DNA of 64,000 nucleotides from Oceanihabitans iliipiscarium. Lineage in GTDB: Bacteria > Bacteroidota > Bacteroidia > Flavobacteriales > Flavobacteriaceae. Within the stretch, counting starts at the first letter, position 1. Each line of letters opens with the position of its first letter. Location: positions 186,001 to 250,000 of the forward strand of contig NZ_JBHUOV010000007.1 in NCBI RefSeq assembly GCF_042686125.1, read 5' to 3'. The translations under genes were made by a program, and so were the position numbers. The notes under the pieces are model-generated. The model was given only the letters and a program-made list of their open reading frames with translations, made no database searches and was not told where the DNA came from. Of this stretch, positions 15,864-24,797 are shown in pieces.

Positions 15864-16616
15864 ATGAATAGAATCACAGATACCGTAAAGCACTTATTAA
15901 TTATTAACGTCCTCATGTTTATAGGTACTTTAACTATTGGTGGCGGACAATTATTCTACGAGTGGTTTGCGTTATATTTTCCTAAAAACGACGCTTTTCA
16001 GCCTTGGCAGATTATTACGCATATGTTTATGCATGGAGGCTTCACGCACTTGTTGTTTAATATGTTTGCCCTTTGGATGTTTGGTTCACCAGTAGAGCAG
16101 GTTTTAGGAAGTAAAAAGTTTTTGTTTATTTATATTTCGGCTGGACTTGGTGCGGTTTTATTTCAATTAGGGTATTACTATTTTAATTATGTGCCTTTGT
16201 ATTCTGAATTAATAAGTTCTGGACTTACCAATGATCAAATTATTCAAATGCTGACTTCAAATGAAGCTCTCGTAGGAATAACGGATAGTCAATTACTAAA
16301 TCTGAAAGATGCTTTTCCTATATATAATGCATCTATGGTTGGTGCATCTGGTTGTATTATGGGGGTTCTTGCCGCTTTTGGTATGATGAATCCTGAAGCA
16401 AAACTCATGATGATTTTCTTACCAATTCCTATTAAGGCGAAGTATTTTATTCCAGGAATTATATTATTAGATGTTATTTCTGCAATTTCAGGACAATCGT
16501 TCTTTAGTCCAAGTAATACAGCCTATATGGCTCATGTTGGAGGCGCAATTACTGGATTTATTATCATGTGGTATTGGAAGAAAAATCAGTTTAATAAAAA
16601 CCGTTGGGATTTATGA
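15864..16616 (+). CDS. Rhomboid family intramembrane serine protease
   Basis: This 250-residue membrane protein has about six hydrophobic segments. The catalytic Ser162 is in GASG (residues 160-163) and His224 is in AHVGG, the rhomboid Ser-His dyad; an early HMFMHGGFTHLLFNMFALWMFG matches the family signature in the second segment. The loop at about 115-155 is longer than in GlpG. Rhomboids cleave membrane-spanning substrates within the bilayer; the substrate is unknown. It starts 13 bp after mutL and its stop overlaps the next rhomboid gene (ATGA). Confidence 0.94.
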   Translation: MNRITDTVKHLLIINVLMFIGTLTIGGGQLFYEWFALYFPKNDAFQPWQIITHMFMHGGFTHLLFNMFALWMFGSPVEQVLGSKKFLFIYISAGLGAVLFQLGYYYFNYVPLYSELISSGLTNDQIIQMLTSNEALVGITDSQLLNLKDAFPIYNASMVGASGCIMGVLAAFGMMNPEAKLMMIFLPIPIKAKYFIPGIILLDVISAISGQSFFSPSNTAYMAHVGGAITGFIIMWYWKKNQFNKNRWDL

Positions 16617-17473
16617 GTCTAACACAAGATATCAAACAAAAATTAACACAACTAAATGTTTTTGAAAAACTGATAGTTGCAAATGTTTTTGTGTTTTTTA
16701 TCGCTCATATTTTAAAGCTTGTTCTACATACTGAATCAAGTTTAAGCTGGTTTGAATTACCTAGTAATTTATCAGATTTTATGACACAACCTTGGGCTAT
16801 TGTTTCTTATGCCTTCTTACATTACGACTTTTTTCATATTCTATTTAATATGCTTTGGTTGTACATCATTGGGAAAATGTTCATCAATTTATTTAATACA
16901 AAACTAGGCCTAAATGTTTATTTTCTTGGCGCAATTTCTGGTGCCATTGTTTTTTTATTAGGCTATTTACTTTTACCAAATGTGTTTGATTCTGGACATC
17001 GTTTAGTTGGTGCTTCAGCTGCTGTGAGAGCACTGCTAATTTTTATGTGTGCGTATATGCCAAATATGGATTTGCGCTTTTTCACCTTCAATATTAAGCT
17101 TAAACATGTAGGAATAGCAATTGTAGTATTAGATTTTATGGGTTTGTTTGGTGGAAACGCTGGCGGAAACTTAGCACATTTTGGAGGAACTATTTTGGGT
17201 TATTTTTATGGAACACAATTACATAAAGGAAACGATATAGGAAAAGGGTTTGAACGTTTTATGGATGCGATTGTTAACTTTTTTAAATCTAATAAATCAA
17301 ACTTAAAAACCGTTCATAAGAAGAGTGGGAAAGTCGCTGGTTATACTAAAGAAGAGTTTAAAGAGTTTAATAATCAAAAGCAAATAGATATCATTCTAGA
17401 TAAAATTAGTAAGAGTGGTTATGATAGTTTGACAAAAGCAGAAAAAGAACTTTTGTTTAGAGCAGGAAAATAA
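16613..17473 (+). CDS. Second rhomboid family intramembrane protease
   Basis: I place the start at ATG 16613, which overlaps the preceding stop as ATGA; a TTG three codons earlier is less likely. The 286-residue product has HYDFFHILFNMLWLYIIGKMF, Ser135 in GASAAV and His189 in LAHFGG, so the dyad is intact although the motif is GASA rather than GASG. The C-terminal 75 residues form a soluble basic tail (KSGKVAGYTKEEFKEFNNQ) that is absent from the first rhomboid. Tandem rhomboids are common in Bacteroidota. Both are probably active, with different substrates. Confidence 0.93.
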   Translation: MSLTQDIKQKLTQLNVFEKLIVANVFVFFIAHILKLVLHTESSLSWFELPSNLSDFMTQPWAIVSYAFLHYDFFHILFNMLWLYIIGKMFINLFNTKLGLNVYFLGAISGAIVFLLGYLLLPNVFDSGHRLVGASAAVRALLIFMCAYMPNMDLRFFTFNIKLKHVGIAIVVLDFMGLFGGNAGGNLAHFGGTILGYFYGTQLHKGNDIGKGFERFMDAIVNFFKSNKSNLKTVHKKSGKVAGYTKEEFKEFNNQKQIDIILDKISKSGYDSLTKAEKELLFRAGK

Positions 17474-17488
17474 GAGACTTATTGGCTA

Positions 17489-18511
17489 ATGAAAAAATTA
17501 AATTTTCTTGATAAAGTTGTTTTCTTCTTCAATATGGTTGCAGCTATTGCTCTATTGATGTCTTTTGTCTTACCCTTTATTCCGCCAAAATCATTTTCAG
17601 TATTGTCGGTGTTAAGCTTAGGTGTTCCAGTTTTAATTCTGCTTAATGTGCTGTTCTTTTTATATTGGTTATTCAAGCTTAAAAAACAATTTTTCTTATC
17701 CCTTTTTGTTTTGGCAATTGGTTATTTTTCTTTTGGATCTTTGTATAAGTTTTCTTCTTCTACAAACAATAAAAGTGATAACAGCCTAACAATTATGAAT
17801 TATAACGTGAGGCTTTTCAATCTTTACGATTGGATTTCTGGAGAAAATATTGAAACCAAAATGGTAGATTTTATTAAAGAAAAAGCACCAGATGTCGTTA
17901 GCTTTCAAGAATATCATCCACATAAAAACATAGATTTATCTTTCTTTAAATATAAATTTGAAAAGCTCTCAGGAACTAAAACCAGATATGGTCAAGCTAT
18001 TTTTTCACAGTACCCAATAGTTAACTCTGGTTCTGTGGCGTTTCCTAACACCTCTAATAATGCCATTTTTGTTGATATTGTCAAGCAAAGCGATACGATT
18101 AGAATTTATAATGTACATCTGCAATCGTTACATATTGATGCAAATGTAGACAAGTTGGCAGAAGAAGATTCTGAACGTTTATTTAAACGTGTAGGTCAAA
18201 CCTTTGAGATGCAACAATCTCAAACCGAATTGTTTTTAAAACATAAAAAGCAATGCAAGTACAAAATGATTATTTGTAGCGATTTAAATAATACAGCTTT
18301 TTCTTATGTGTACAAAGAAATTAAAGGCGATTTACAAGATGCCTTTAAAGTTGCAGGTAATGGCTTTGGAATTACTCACGACTTTAAATTTTTTCCAACT
18401 CGTATCGATTTTATTCTTGTTGATAATGCTTTTACTGTAGATGCTTTTAAGACGTATGGCGATCATTATTCAGATCATTATCCAGTTATGACTAGTATAT
18501 CCTTACATTAA
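17489..18511 (+). CDS. Membrane-anchored endonuclease/exonuclease/phosphatase family protein
   Basis: The 340-residue protein has three N-terminal membrane segments (about residues 10-32, 38-62 and 68-88) and an EEP hydrolase domain over about 95-340. EEP motifs are NYNVRLFNLYDW, VSFQEYHPH with the metal-binding Glu, SDLNN, and the terminal GDHYSDHYPV with the catalytic His. The family includes nucleases, phosphatases and sphingomyelinases, and the substrate cannot be told from sequence. It follows the rhomboid pair after 15 bp, so it ends the mutL run. It converges with the reverse DUF6122 gene, overlapping it by 9 bp. Confidence 0.9.
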   Translation: MKKLNFLDKVVFFFNMVAAIALLMSFVLPFIPPKSFSVLSVLSLGVPVLILLNVLFFLYWLFKLKKQFFLSLFVLAIGYFSFGSLYKFSSSTNNKSDNSLTIMNYNVRLFNLYDWISGENIETKMVDFIKEKAPDVVSFQEYHPHKNIDLSFFKYKFEKLSGTKTRYGQAIFSQYPIVNSGSVAFPNTSNNAIFVDIVKQSDTIRIYNVHLQSLHIDANVDKLAEEDSERLFKRVGQTFEMQQSQTELFLKHKKQCKYKMIICSDLNNTAFSYVYKEIKGDLQDAFKVAGNGFGITHDFKFFPTRIDFILVDNAFTVDAFKTYGDHYSDHYPVMTSISLH

Positions 18512-18811
18512 AGCACAATCTACATAATCAGCAAGTATATGAATACTTAACCCAAGTCCAATAAGTCTTGTACGCTTCGGAAATAACAATAAAACATAGA
18601 TTATCATTGCGTAATACGTATGTAAAGGGTGAAAGTTAATACTGCATCTGTTGGCATCAAAAATGGGATTTGCTAAAAGATGATCTATATCAATAAGCAT
18701 TCCAGCCAACATAATTAAATAGGCTGTTTTCCATTGATCTCTAAAGAAGAGTAGTGCGACGAATAGAGGCAACCCAAAGTGAATGCCATAATGCAAAAGC
18801 GATTGTAACAT
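18503..18811 (-). CDS. DUF6122 family small membrane protein
   Basis: This 102-residue protein is mostly membrane segments. It has LMLAGMLIDIDHLLANPIFDANRCSI and IHILADYVDC, His/Asp patterns reminiscent of YdjM-like membrane-bound metal-dependent hydrolases, and it matches the DUF6122 family in flavobacteria as far as I can recall. No function is known to me. It overlaps the WbqC gene by 1 bp and ends the lepB operon. Confidence 0.8.
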   Translation of the reverse strand: MLQSLLHYGIHFGLPLFVALLFFRDQWKTAYLIMLAGMLIDIDHLLANPIFDANRCSINFHPLHTYYAMIIYVLLLFPKRTRLIGLGLSIHILADYVDCALM

Positions 18812-19431
18812 TATAAATATTTAGATTGATTTTCTAAATAGTTTACAGCATTAGTTCCTTCATTAAAAAGTAAATCAAGAATGCTTACATTAGAAATAAA
18901 TCCATGTTTATCTCCAAACACTTGAGTGTAAGCATCAAATGAAAATGGTGTTTCTTTTCTTGCATTAGCTAAAGGTCTATAATCTGTTTTTTCTGAAATC
19001 GTTTTCTCATAGATTTCCGTTTTAGAAAATTTTAAATCGATTTGTAAGCTATCACACACAAGCTCTAAACACTTTAAGTTAAAGTCGAGTAAAAATTTAA
19101 ATTCTTTTGTAAATAAAGGATGAAAGTCATCTTCAAAAAACTCAAAAAATGGTGAAGTTCTATAAGCAGACTCTAAAGATTTCCAGTGTACAAGTTGCCA
19201 TTTCTCAGCATTGTATATTTTGATGTCACTATACTTTTGGCGTTCTTTTTGTGAATGTATAATTGGGATACTTAGCTGTAACTTTCCATTAGCACCATAG
19301 ATATGTGTCCTATTTCTATAGGTTTGCTTTTGGTAATTATCATGCATCTCTAGGGTCACTTTACTAGCTTTAAGCATAGCAGTAAAGTTCGCTATATTTG
19401 GAAAATAAGTAGGATGGATAATGATGTTCAT
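18811..19431 (-). CDS. WbqC family protein
   Basis: The 206-residue protein matches the WbqC-like family (NIIIHPTYFPNIANFTAMLKAS, NRTHIYGANGKLQLSIPI, QLVHWKSLESAYRTSPFFEF). WbqC genes occur near O-antigen and glycolipid genes, but the enzyme activity is not established to my knowledge. Here it sits behind lepB with a 23-bp gap, a conserved order in flavobacteria. It is cytosolic, with no signal peptide. The protein overlaps the next gene by 1 bp, which suggests translational coupling. Confidence 0.9.
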   Translation of the reverse strand: MNIIIHPTYFPNIANFTAMLKASKVTLEMHDNYQKQTYRNRTHIYGANGKLQLSIPIIHSQKERQKYSDIKIYNAEKWQLVHWKSLESAYRTSPFFEFFEDDFHPLFTKEFKFLLDFNLKCLELVCDSLQIDLKFSKTEIYEKTISEKTDYRPLANARKETPFSFDAYTQVFGDKHGFISNVSILDLLFNEGTNAVNYLENQSKYL

Positions 19432-19454
19432 TGACAGGAATGATAATAAACAAA

Positions 19455-21050
19455 TTAACTATTCGCTTGTTTTCTTTTTCTCCATTTATTGAATCCAAAC
19501 CAACCAGCTAGCAAGATTAAAAAAGGAATGAAATATGACGTTGCTTTTCCGCTTCCACCAACAGTCGTAAATAAACGTTCCCAACGAATTTTGTTTTTAA
19601 TACCAACAGCATTACTATCCCAACTCATCCAAATAAATACAGGCTTACCAACCACGTGATCAAAAGGAACAAATCCCCAAGAACGCGCATCTTGAGAGTT
19701 GTGTCTGTTGTCTCCCATGAGCCAATAGTAATCCTTTTTAAACGTATAGTTAGTCGCTAACTCCCCATTAATAAATATTTGATTGCCTTTTATTTGCAAG
19801 GTATTATTTTCATAATCTGTAATCACACGTTTATAAAGGGGTAAAACATCTAGATTTAAGTCTATGGTCGCTCCAGCTTTAGGAATGTATAATGGACCAA
19901 AGAAGTCGTTATTCCAACTGTAGTTAGGATCATGAGGAAAAACACTAGCTTCTCTTTCGCCTTTAACACGTTTAAATGGAATCACATTTTTTACATTTGG
20001 ATGATTTCTAAACTTAGCTAAGTTTTCATCAGAAATACCAGGAAAATAACTTACAGAAGCATCTTGGTTGTATCTAGGGAAATCAGTGATATCGTATCTG
20101 TCAGCAAGCTGATAATTATTAAAAGGGCCATTTTTAGTTTCAATTTGATATGAAAACTGAAGCTTAGCTCTATCTGGTAAAACATTTTGTTTTCCATTAA
20201 TATAAACATAGCCATCACGTACTTCTAATGAATCGCCTGGCAAGCCCACACAACGCTTTACATAATTAGTCTTTTTGTCAATAGGTTTATAGTAATTTCT
20301 ATCCGCAGGTTTATACATGTTGTAAAGCGTGTCAACAGGCCAACTAAATACAACAATATCATTGTGTTTTATTTTTTGAAATCCAGGGATTCGTATATAG
20401 GGCAATGAGAGTTTATTAATAAATGAGGTGTTTTTGTTTTCTTTTCTGTCATCAAATAAATATGACTTTTTCTTTATAAAAGGGATGGTGTCATGTACCA
20501 TTGGTGCAGAAATGGTAGTCATTGGTACACGTGCGCCATAATGAAACTTACTCACAAATAAGAAGTCACCGACTAAAAGTGATTTTTCAAGAGATGAGGT
20601 AGGAATTGTATAAGGTTGAATAAAATAGGTGTGTACTATAGTTGCTGCAACAATAGCGAATAAAATAGAGCTCACCCAATCTCCTGCTGCTGTTTTAGGT
20701 TGTAAGCTTCGGTCTTTAATATGTTCAACATCTACAAAATAATTCAAATAATAGTTGTAAAAACCTAAGGAAACTACAGCTAAAATGGTGTCTATAGTTT
20801 CGTTTTTACCAAAGCTTCTAGCGGTTTCTACCCAAATCACTGGAAACATAATAAGGTTAACAATTGGAAGGAAAAGTAAAATGGTATAATACCAAGGCCT
20901 GTTTATAATTTTCATTAAAACTACAGCGTTATAAACAGGAACAAAGGCTTCCCAAGCTTGTCTTCCAGCTTTTATATAAAGCTTCCAAGTTCCTAATCCA
21001 TGTACTACTTGAATTACCAAGAAAAAAATAAATAATTGAGTCAATGTCAT
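19455..21050 (-). CDS. lepB: Signal peptidase I, long flavobacterial form
   Basis: At 531 residues this is much longer than E. coli LepB, as is usual in flavobacteria. Three or four N-terminal membrane segments cover residues 1-150 (VSSILFAIVAATIVHTYF precedes the protease). The nucleophile is the second Ser in PTSSLEKSL, the general base Lys is in NYVKRCVGLPGD, and the C-terminal boxes are GDNRHNSQDARSWGFVP and VGKPVFIWMSWD. An insertion of about 150 residues separates the Lys box from the last boxes. A final membrane helix and basic tail close the protein. It removes signal peptides from Sec-exported proteins, including many listed here. Confidence 0.95.
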   Translation of the reverse strand: MTLTQLFIFFLVIQVVHGLGTWKLYIKAGRQAWEAFVPVYNAVVLMKIINRPWYYTILLFLPIVNLIMFPVIWVETARSFGKNETIDTILAVVSLGFYNYYLNYFVDVEHIKDRSLQPKTAAGDWVSSILFAIVAATIVHTYFIQPYTIPTSSLEKSLLVGDFLFVSKFHYGARVPMTTISAPMVHDTIPFIKKKSYLFDDRKENKNTSFINKLSLPYIRIPGFQKIKHNDIVVFSWPVDTLYNMYKPADRNYYKPIDKKTNYVKRCVGLPGDSLEVRDGYVYINGKQNVLPDRAKLQFSYQIETKNGPFNNYQLADRYDITDFPRYNQDASVSYFPGISDENLAKFRNHPNVKNVIPFKRVKGEREASVFPHDPNYSWNNDFFGPLYIPKAGATIDLNLDVLPLYKRVITDYENNTLQIKGNQIFINGELATNYTFKKDYYWLMGDNRHNSQDARSWGFVPFDHVVGKPVFIWMSWDSNAVGIKNKIRWERLFTTVGGSGKATSYFIPFLILLAGWFGFNKWRKRKQANS

Positions 21051-21123
21051 AATTGAAAAATGAGAATCGCCTAAAAGACAATTAATTAATTGTTGTTAGT
21101 TGTTGATAATGTTTTGAACGTTA

Positions 21124-21131
21124 CAAATATA
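21124..21131 (-). promoter_or_regulatory. -7 box upstream of lepB
   Basis: Reverse-strand TATATTTG lies in the 88-bp gap between dapB and lepB and matches TAnnTTTG, so lepB-WbqC-DUF6122 may have its own promoter besides read-through from parA. Confidence 0.4.
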
Positions 21132-21138
21132 TTATACC

Positions 21139-21840
21139 TTAACCAATATTTAACACATCTTTCATAGTAAAAATGCCTGTTTTACCTAAAAGCCATTCCG
21201 CAGCAACCACAGCTCCAAGAGCAAAGCCTTGTCTGTTATGTGCTACATGTTTAATATTAATGGTATCTATGTCGCTATTATAATTTATTGTGTGAGTTCC
21301 GGGAACATCCTCTTCACGCTTGGCTAAAATTTGTATAGCATTATCAGTTTCTTTATTTAATTGCCAAGAATTATAATTTGAATGTACAGAAATAATATCA
21401 TTGGCAAGTGTAATTGCGGTTCCACTAGGAGCGTCTAACTTTTGTGTGTGATGAATTTCTTCAATAGATACTTTATACTGTTTTAAAGTATTCATCATTT
21501 TGGCCAAGTTAGTATTCAATTCAAAAAAAATATTAACGCCTAAGCTGAAATTGGAAGCATAAATAAAAGCTCCATTTTTAGCTTCACATAAAGCCACTGC
21601 TTTGTCATAATCTTTTAACCAACCTGTGGTTCCAGAAATGACAGGAATATTGTGTGTTAAGCTATGAGATATGTTTTTAAAAGCAGCACTAGGAATACTA
21701 AAATCGATAGCTATGTCGGCTTGAGTAATATCGTAATTGTCGTTGTGATTTGCTTTAATAACTATGGTATGACCACGCTGTAGAGCAATTTGCTCAATAG
21801 TTTTTCCCATTTTGCCATAACCAAGTAAAGCGATTCGCAT
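21139..21840 (-). CDS. dapB: 4-hydroxy-tetrahydrodipicolinate reductase
   Basis: This 233-residue NAD(P)H enzyme acts in lysine and diaminopimelate synthesis. The nucleotide motif GYGKMGKTIEQ is at residues 7-17, SGTTGW follows near 69, and the catalytic segment IEEIHHTQKLDAPSGTA carries the conserved His-His and Lys. It is shorter than the E. coli enzyme (about 273), a normal feature of the flavobacterial type. It is 2 bp from the DUF5683 gene and belongs to the parA-parB reverse operon. Confidence 0.96.
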   Translation of the reverse strand: MRIALLGYGKMGKTIEQIALQRGHTIVIKANHNDNYDITQADIAIDFSIPSAAFKNISHSLTHNIPVISGTTGWLKDYDKAVALCEAKNGAFIYASNFSLGVNIFFELNTNLAKMMNTLKQYKVSIEEIHHTQKLDAPSGTAITLANDIISVHSNYNSWQLNKETDNAIQILAKREEDVPGTHTINYNSDIDTINIKHVAHNRQGFALGAVVAAEWLLGKTGIFTMKDVLNIG

Positions 21841-21842
21841 AC

Positions 21843-22439
21843 TTAAAATTTAAAATTTAGAGTGAGACCTAAATCTCCAGTATTGTCAAACTCATTGAGT
21901 TTATAATGAGGTTTAAGAGAAAGGTTGTCATCAACATTGTATTGTAATAAATGCGCATCAACATTGGCATCAATAATATTTAAGGCATAAAATCCAATGG
22001 TCACTAAAAGCGATAGTTCTTTATTTCTTCTTAAGGTTTTTTGGGCTTCTCGTAAGCCATCATCTGTGACAGATCCAAAAAATTCATCATCCTCATAACC
22101 TGCTAATCGACGCTTGTACGCATTGCGATAGCGCTTATATTCTTTATCGTTATCTAAATAAAAATACGTTCCAGCACCAAGAGCAACATATATAATCGGA
22201 ATTTTCCAATACTTTTTATTATACGCTTGTCCCAAACCAGGAAGCACAGCAGAGTAGAAGGCTGCACGTGCAGGCGTTAGAGGATTTATAGGTTCCCTTG
22301 TGTTTAATTCACCTTCAATAAGAATGCCTTCCTGTACTTTAGGAGTGGCTTCTTTTTGATCTTTAGTTTCATCTTCTTGCGCTAAGGCGGAAAAACTAAA
22401 ACAAAGGCATAATATGAATATGAAACACTTATTTGGCAC
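21843..22439 (-). CDS. DUF5683 domain protein
   Basis: The 198-residue protein has a signal peptide (MPNKCFIFILCLCFSFSALAQ) and the DUF5683 core: NPLTPARAAFYSAVLPGLGQAYNKKYWKIPIIYVALGAGTYFY, with two hydrophobic segments. The start must be GTG at 22439, overlapping the end of parB by 11 bp, because no ATG precedes the signal peptide. The family is found between parB and dapB in many flavobacteria; its role, perhaps in the envelope, is unknown. The name rests on recognition of the core pattern. Confidence 0.88.
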   Translation of the reverse strand: MPNKCFIFILCLCFSFSALAQEDETKDQKEATPKVQEGILIEGELNTREPINPLTPARAAFYSAVLPGLGQAYNKKYWKIPIIYVALGAGTYFYLDNDKEYKRYRNAYKRRLAGYEDDEFFGSVTDDGLREAQKTLRRNKELSLLVTIGFYALNIIDANVDAHLLQYNVDDNLSLKPHYKLNEFDNTGDLGLTLNFKF

Positions 22440-23334
22440 GTTGTACTAACTTTTTAATTCGATTAAAGTCTTCTTCAGAATGGAAAGGAATTGTGATTTT
22501 TCCTTTGCCATTGCTAGATACTTTAACGTCTATTTTATGACCAAAGTATTCTGAAAAATCTTTAATACCTTTTTTAACAAACTTTGGCAATTCTTCTTTA
22601 AATTTTGTTGGCACACTTACCTTTTGAGTCGTATTATATTGCCTAACTAAATGTTCGGTGTCTCTTACCGAAAGTTTATTTTCTAATATTTTTTCGTAAA
22701 TATCAAGTTGAATGGTTTGATCTTCAATATTAATAATAGCACGACCATGACCCATTGAAATGAAACCATCTCGCATACCAGTTTGTATGATTGGATCAAG
22801 TTTTAATAGCCTTAAATAGTTCGCGATGGTTGAACGTTTTTTTCCAACACGCTCACTCATTTGTTCTTGCGTAAGGTTTATTTCATCAATGAGGCGTTGG
22901 TATGATAATGCAATTTCAATTGGATCTAAATCCTGACGTTGAATGTTTTCAACTAAAGCCATTTCAAGGCTTTCTTGATCATTAGCAATACGAATATATG
23001 CTGGAATAGTTTCTAAGCCAATAAGTTTTGAAGCTCTAAATCGGCGTTCTCCAGAAACTAATTGGTATTTGTTAAACTGTAATTTTCTAACAGTTATAGG
23101 TTGAATAACGCCAAGTTCACTTATAGATGATGCTAATTCACGAAGGGATTCTTCATTAAAATTTGTTCGAGGTTGAAATGGATTCATTTCAATGAGCGAT
23201 AATTCTAACTCTACAATATTACCAATAACTTTATCTGCATTTTTATCTTTTGCAGATTGAATATCGTTACTTGGATCTTTTAAAAGTGCTGAAAGTCCTC
23301 TGCCTAACGCTTGTTTCTTGGTTGCCTTCGCCAT
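22429..23334 (-). CDS. parB: Chromosome partitioning protein ParB
   Basis: The 301-residue protein has the ParB CTPase/N-terminal domain (IEMNPFQPRTNFNEESLRELASSI, LVSGERRFRASKL, ENIQRQDLDPIE), then the central helix-turn-helix (LTQEQMSERVGKKRSTIANYLRL, ISMGHGRAI) and a C-terminal dimer domain. It binds parS and spreads as a CTP-loaded clamp to load SMC and organise the origin region. It is 3 bp behind parA. I searched by eye for a parS-like palindrome and found none in the window. Confidence 0.96.
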   Translation of the reverse strand: MAKATKKQALGRGLSALLKDPSNDIQSAKDKNADKVIGNIVELELSLIEMNPFQPRTNFNEESLRELASSISELGVIQPITVRKLQFNKYQLVSGERRFRASKLIGLETIPAYIRIANDQESLEMALVENIQRQDLDPIEIALSYQRLIDEINLTQEQMSERVGKKRSTIANYLRLLKLDPIIQTGMRDGFISMGHGRAIINIEDQTIQLDIYEKILENKLSVRDTEHLVRQYNTTQKVSVPTKFKEELPKFVKKGIKDFSEYFGHKIDVKVSSNGKGKITIPFHSEEDFNRIKKLVQRAK

Positions 23335-23337
23335 AAT

Positions 23338-24102
23338 CTAGGAGTTTTTTGTAATAACTTCTTCTGCCAAACTTAAATAATTCGTTGCACCTTTACTAGA
23401 AGCATCATAATTAATTATACTTTCTCCATAACTAGGCGCTTCACCTAAGCGTACATTACGTTGAATAATGGTTTGAAAAACCATATCATTAAAATGCTTC
23501 TGAACCTCTTCAACCACTTGATTAGATAAGCGTAAACGTGAGTCGTACATGGTTAGTAATAAACCTTCAATATCTAATTCAGGATTGTGAATTTTCTGAA
23601 CACTTTTAATTGTATTTAGTAGTTTTCCTAAACCTTCTAAAGCAAAATATTCACATTGAATAGGAATGATAACAGCGTCTGAAGCCGTTAATGCATTTAA
23701 AGTTAATAAGCCTAAAGAAGGCGCACAATCGATAAGAATGAAATCGTAATCGTCCTTAACTTCCTGTATGGCTTTTTTTAGCATGTATTCACGTTCCTCT
23801 TTATCTACTAATTCAATTTCAATCGCCACTAAATCTATATGTGCAGGAATGATGTCTAGGTTAGGAGTGTCTGTTTTAACAATGGCTTGTTTAGCAGAAT
23901 TGGTATGCTCTAAAAGTTGGTAAGTACCAATCTCTACAGTTTCAACGTCTATACCTAAACCTGATGTTGCGTTGGCTTGAGGATCAGCATCTATAAGAAG
24001 TACTTTTTTTTCAAGAACACCAAGAGAAGCTGCTAAGTTTACTGAAGTTGTCGTTTTTCCAACACCACCTTTTTGATTAGCAATTGCTATTATTTTACCC
24101 AT
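23338..24102 (-). CDS. parA: Chromosome partitioning ATPase ParA
   Basis: This 254-residue Walker ATPase has the deviant Walker A KGGVGKTTTS from residue 11, ADPQANATSGLG, and the Walker B region FILIDCAPSLGLLTLNA. Size and start are those of chromosomal ParA (Soj). It binds DNA as an ATP dimer and moves ParB-parS complexes. It is the first gene of the reverse operon parA-parB-DUF5683-dapB, probably read on into lepB. The reverse-strand TAATTTTG at 24134-24141 is a plausible -7 box 31 bp upstream. Confidence 0.97.
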   Translation of the reverse strand: MGKIIAIANQKGGVGKTTTSVNLAASLGVLEKKVLLIDADPQANATSGLGIDVETVEIGTYQLLEHTNSAKQAIVKTDTPNLDIIPAHIDLVAIEIELVDKEEREYMLKKAIQEVKDDYDFILIDCAPSLGLLTLNALTASDAVIIPIQCEYFALEGLGKLLNTIKSVQKIHNPELDIEGLLLTMYDSRLRLSNQVVEEVQKHFNDMVFQTIIQRNVRLGEAPSYGESIINYDASSKGATNYLSLAEEVITKNS

Positions 24103-24133
24103 TAATTTGATTTGGTTTTATTTGCGAAATAAT

Positions 24134-24141
24134 CAAAATTA
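24134..24141 (-). promoter_or_regulatory. -7 box of the parA operon
   Basis: Reverse-strand TAATTTTG matches TAnnTTTG and lies 31 bp before the parA start. No convincing -33 TTG is seen. Confidence 0.45.
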
Positions 24142-24233
24142 CTTCACACCAAAAATACGATTATTTACGAGTAATTAAAACGGAAGTTGTTAACATTAAG
24201 CGAATATTTCTCAATAATTAACTCCTTTTCTCA

Positions 24234-24788
24234 TTACTCCTTAGGAGAGCGAGGTACAACAAAAGAAATTAAAATATCTTTTTCTTTAGCGCCAACATAG
24301 CCATAACCTTTTTGATAGAAAAAGGTAAACTCACCATTTGAAAAAATTGATTTTAGTTCCAATAAGTTTTTATAAGAGCAAACAGGTGTTTTTAATTCAC
24401 TTTCTATGCTGATTACTTCATAAGTTACTAGGCCATCAGCAGTTTTCCAAGTGTCTCCTTTTTGAGGATGGTTTGGCATTCTAACAGTGTCATCATCACA
24501 ACAATCTTCAAATTGGTAAACGACTCCTTTTTCTTTTTTTAGGTATAACTTCACAACATCACCACTTTCCCAAGACTGAGAATATTCAACATAAGTTTTA
24601 CCATTTAATTGCTTCTGGCGTTCCATTTTTTCTACATAATAAGTATTCCGCCAAATGATATATTTGTTAGAGTCAAGAAGGGTAAAATAGTCAGAATTAG
24701 GATCTCCATCACAAAATAACTGACCTTCTTTTTGGCTAAATGAATTGATGCTTACAAGAAACAGTGTTAATAGGCAGAAGTATTTCAT
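24234..24788 (-). CDS. Exported protein of unknown function downstream of scpA
   Basis: The 184-residue protein has a signal peptide (MKYFCLLTLFLVSINSFSQ) and a mature domain of about 165 residues rich in Tyr, Trp and beta segments (WRNTYYVEKMERQKQLNGKT, YVEYSQSWESGDVVKLYLKK, FYQKGYGYVGAKEKDIL). The motif GDTWKTADGLVTYEVISIES recalls small DUF4923/META-like exported domains, but I cannot name a family. It begins 9 bp after the mutase gene and so is in its operon, though a metabolic link is not evident. Confidence 0.75.
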   Translation of the reverse strand: MKYFCLLTLFLVSINSFSQKEGQLFCDGDPNSDYFTLLDSNKYIIWRNTYYVEKMERQKQLNGKTYVEYSQSWESGDVVKLYLKKEKGVVYQFEDCCDDDTVRMPNHPQKGDTWKTADGLVTYEVISIESELKTPVCSYKNLLELKSIFSNGEFTFFYQKGYGYVGAKEKDILISFVVPRSPKE

Positions 24789-24797
24789 GATGTCGTT

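Noticed and set aside
21840..24240. parS site near parAB
   Set aside because: No TGTTxCACGTGxAACA-like palindrome could be found in this stretch or elsewhere in the window.
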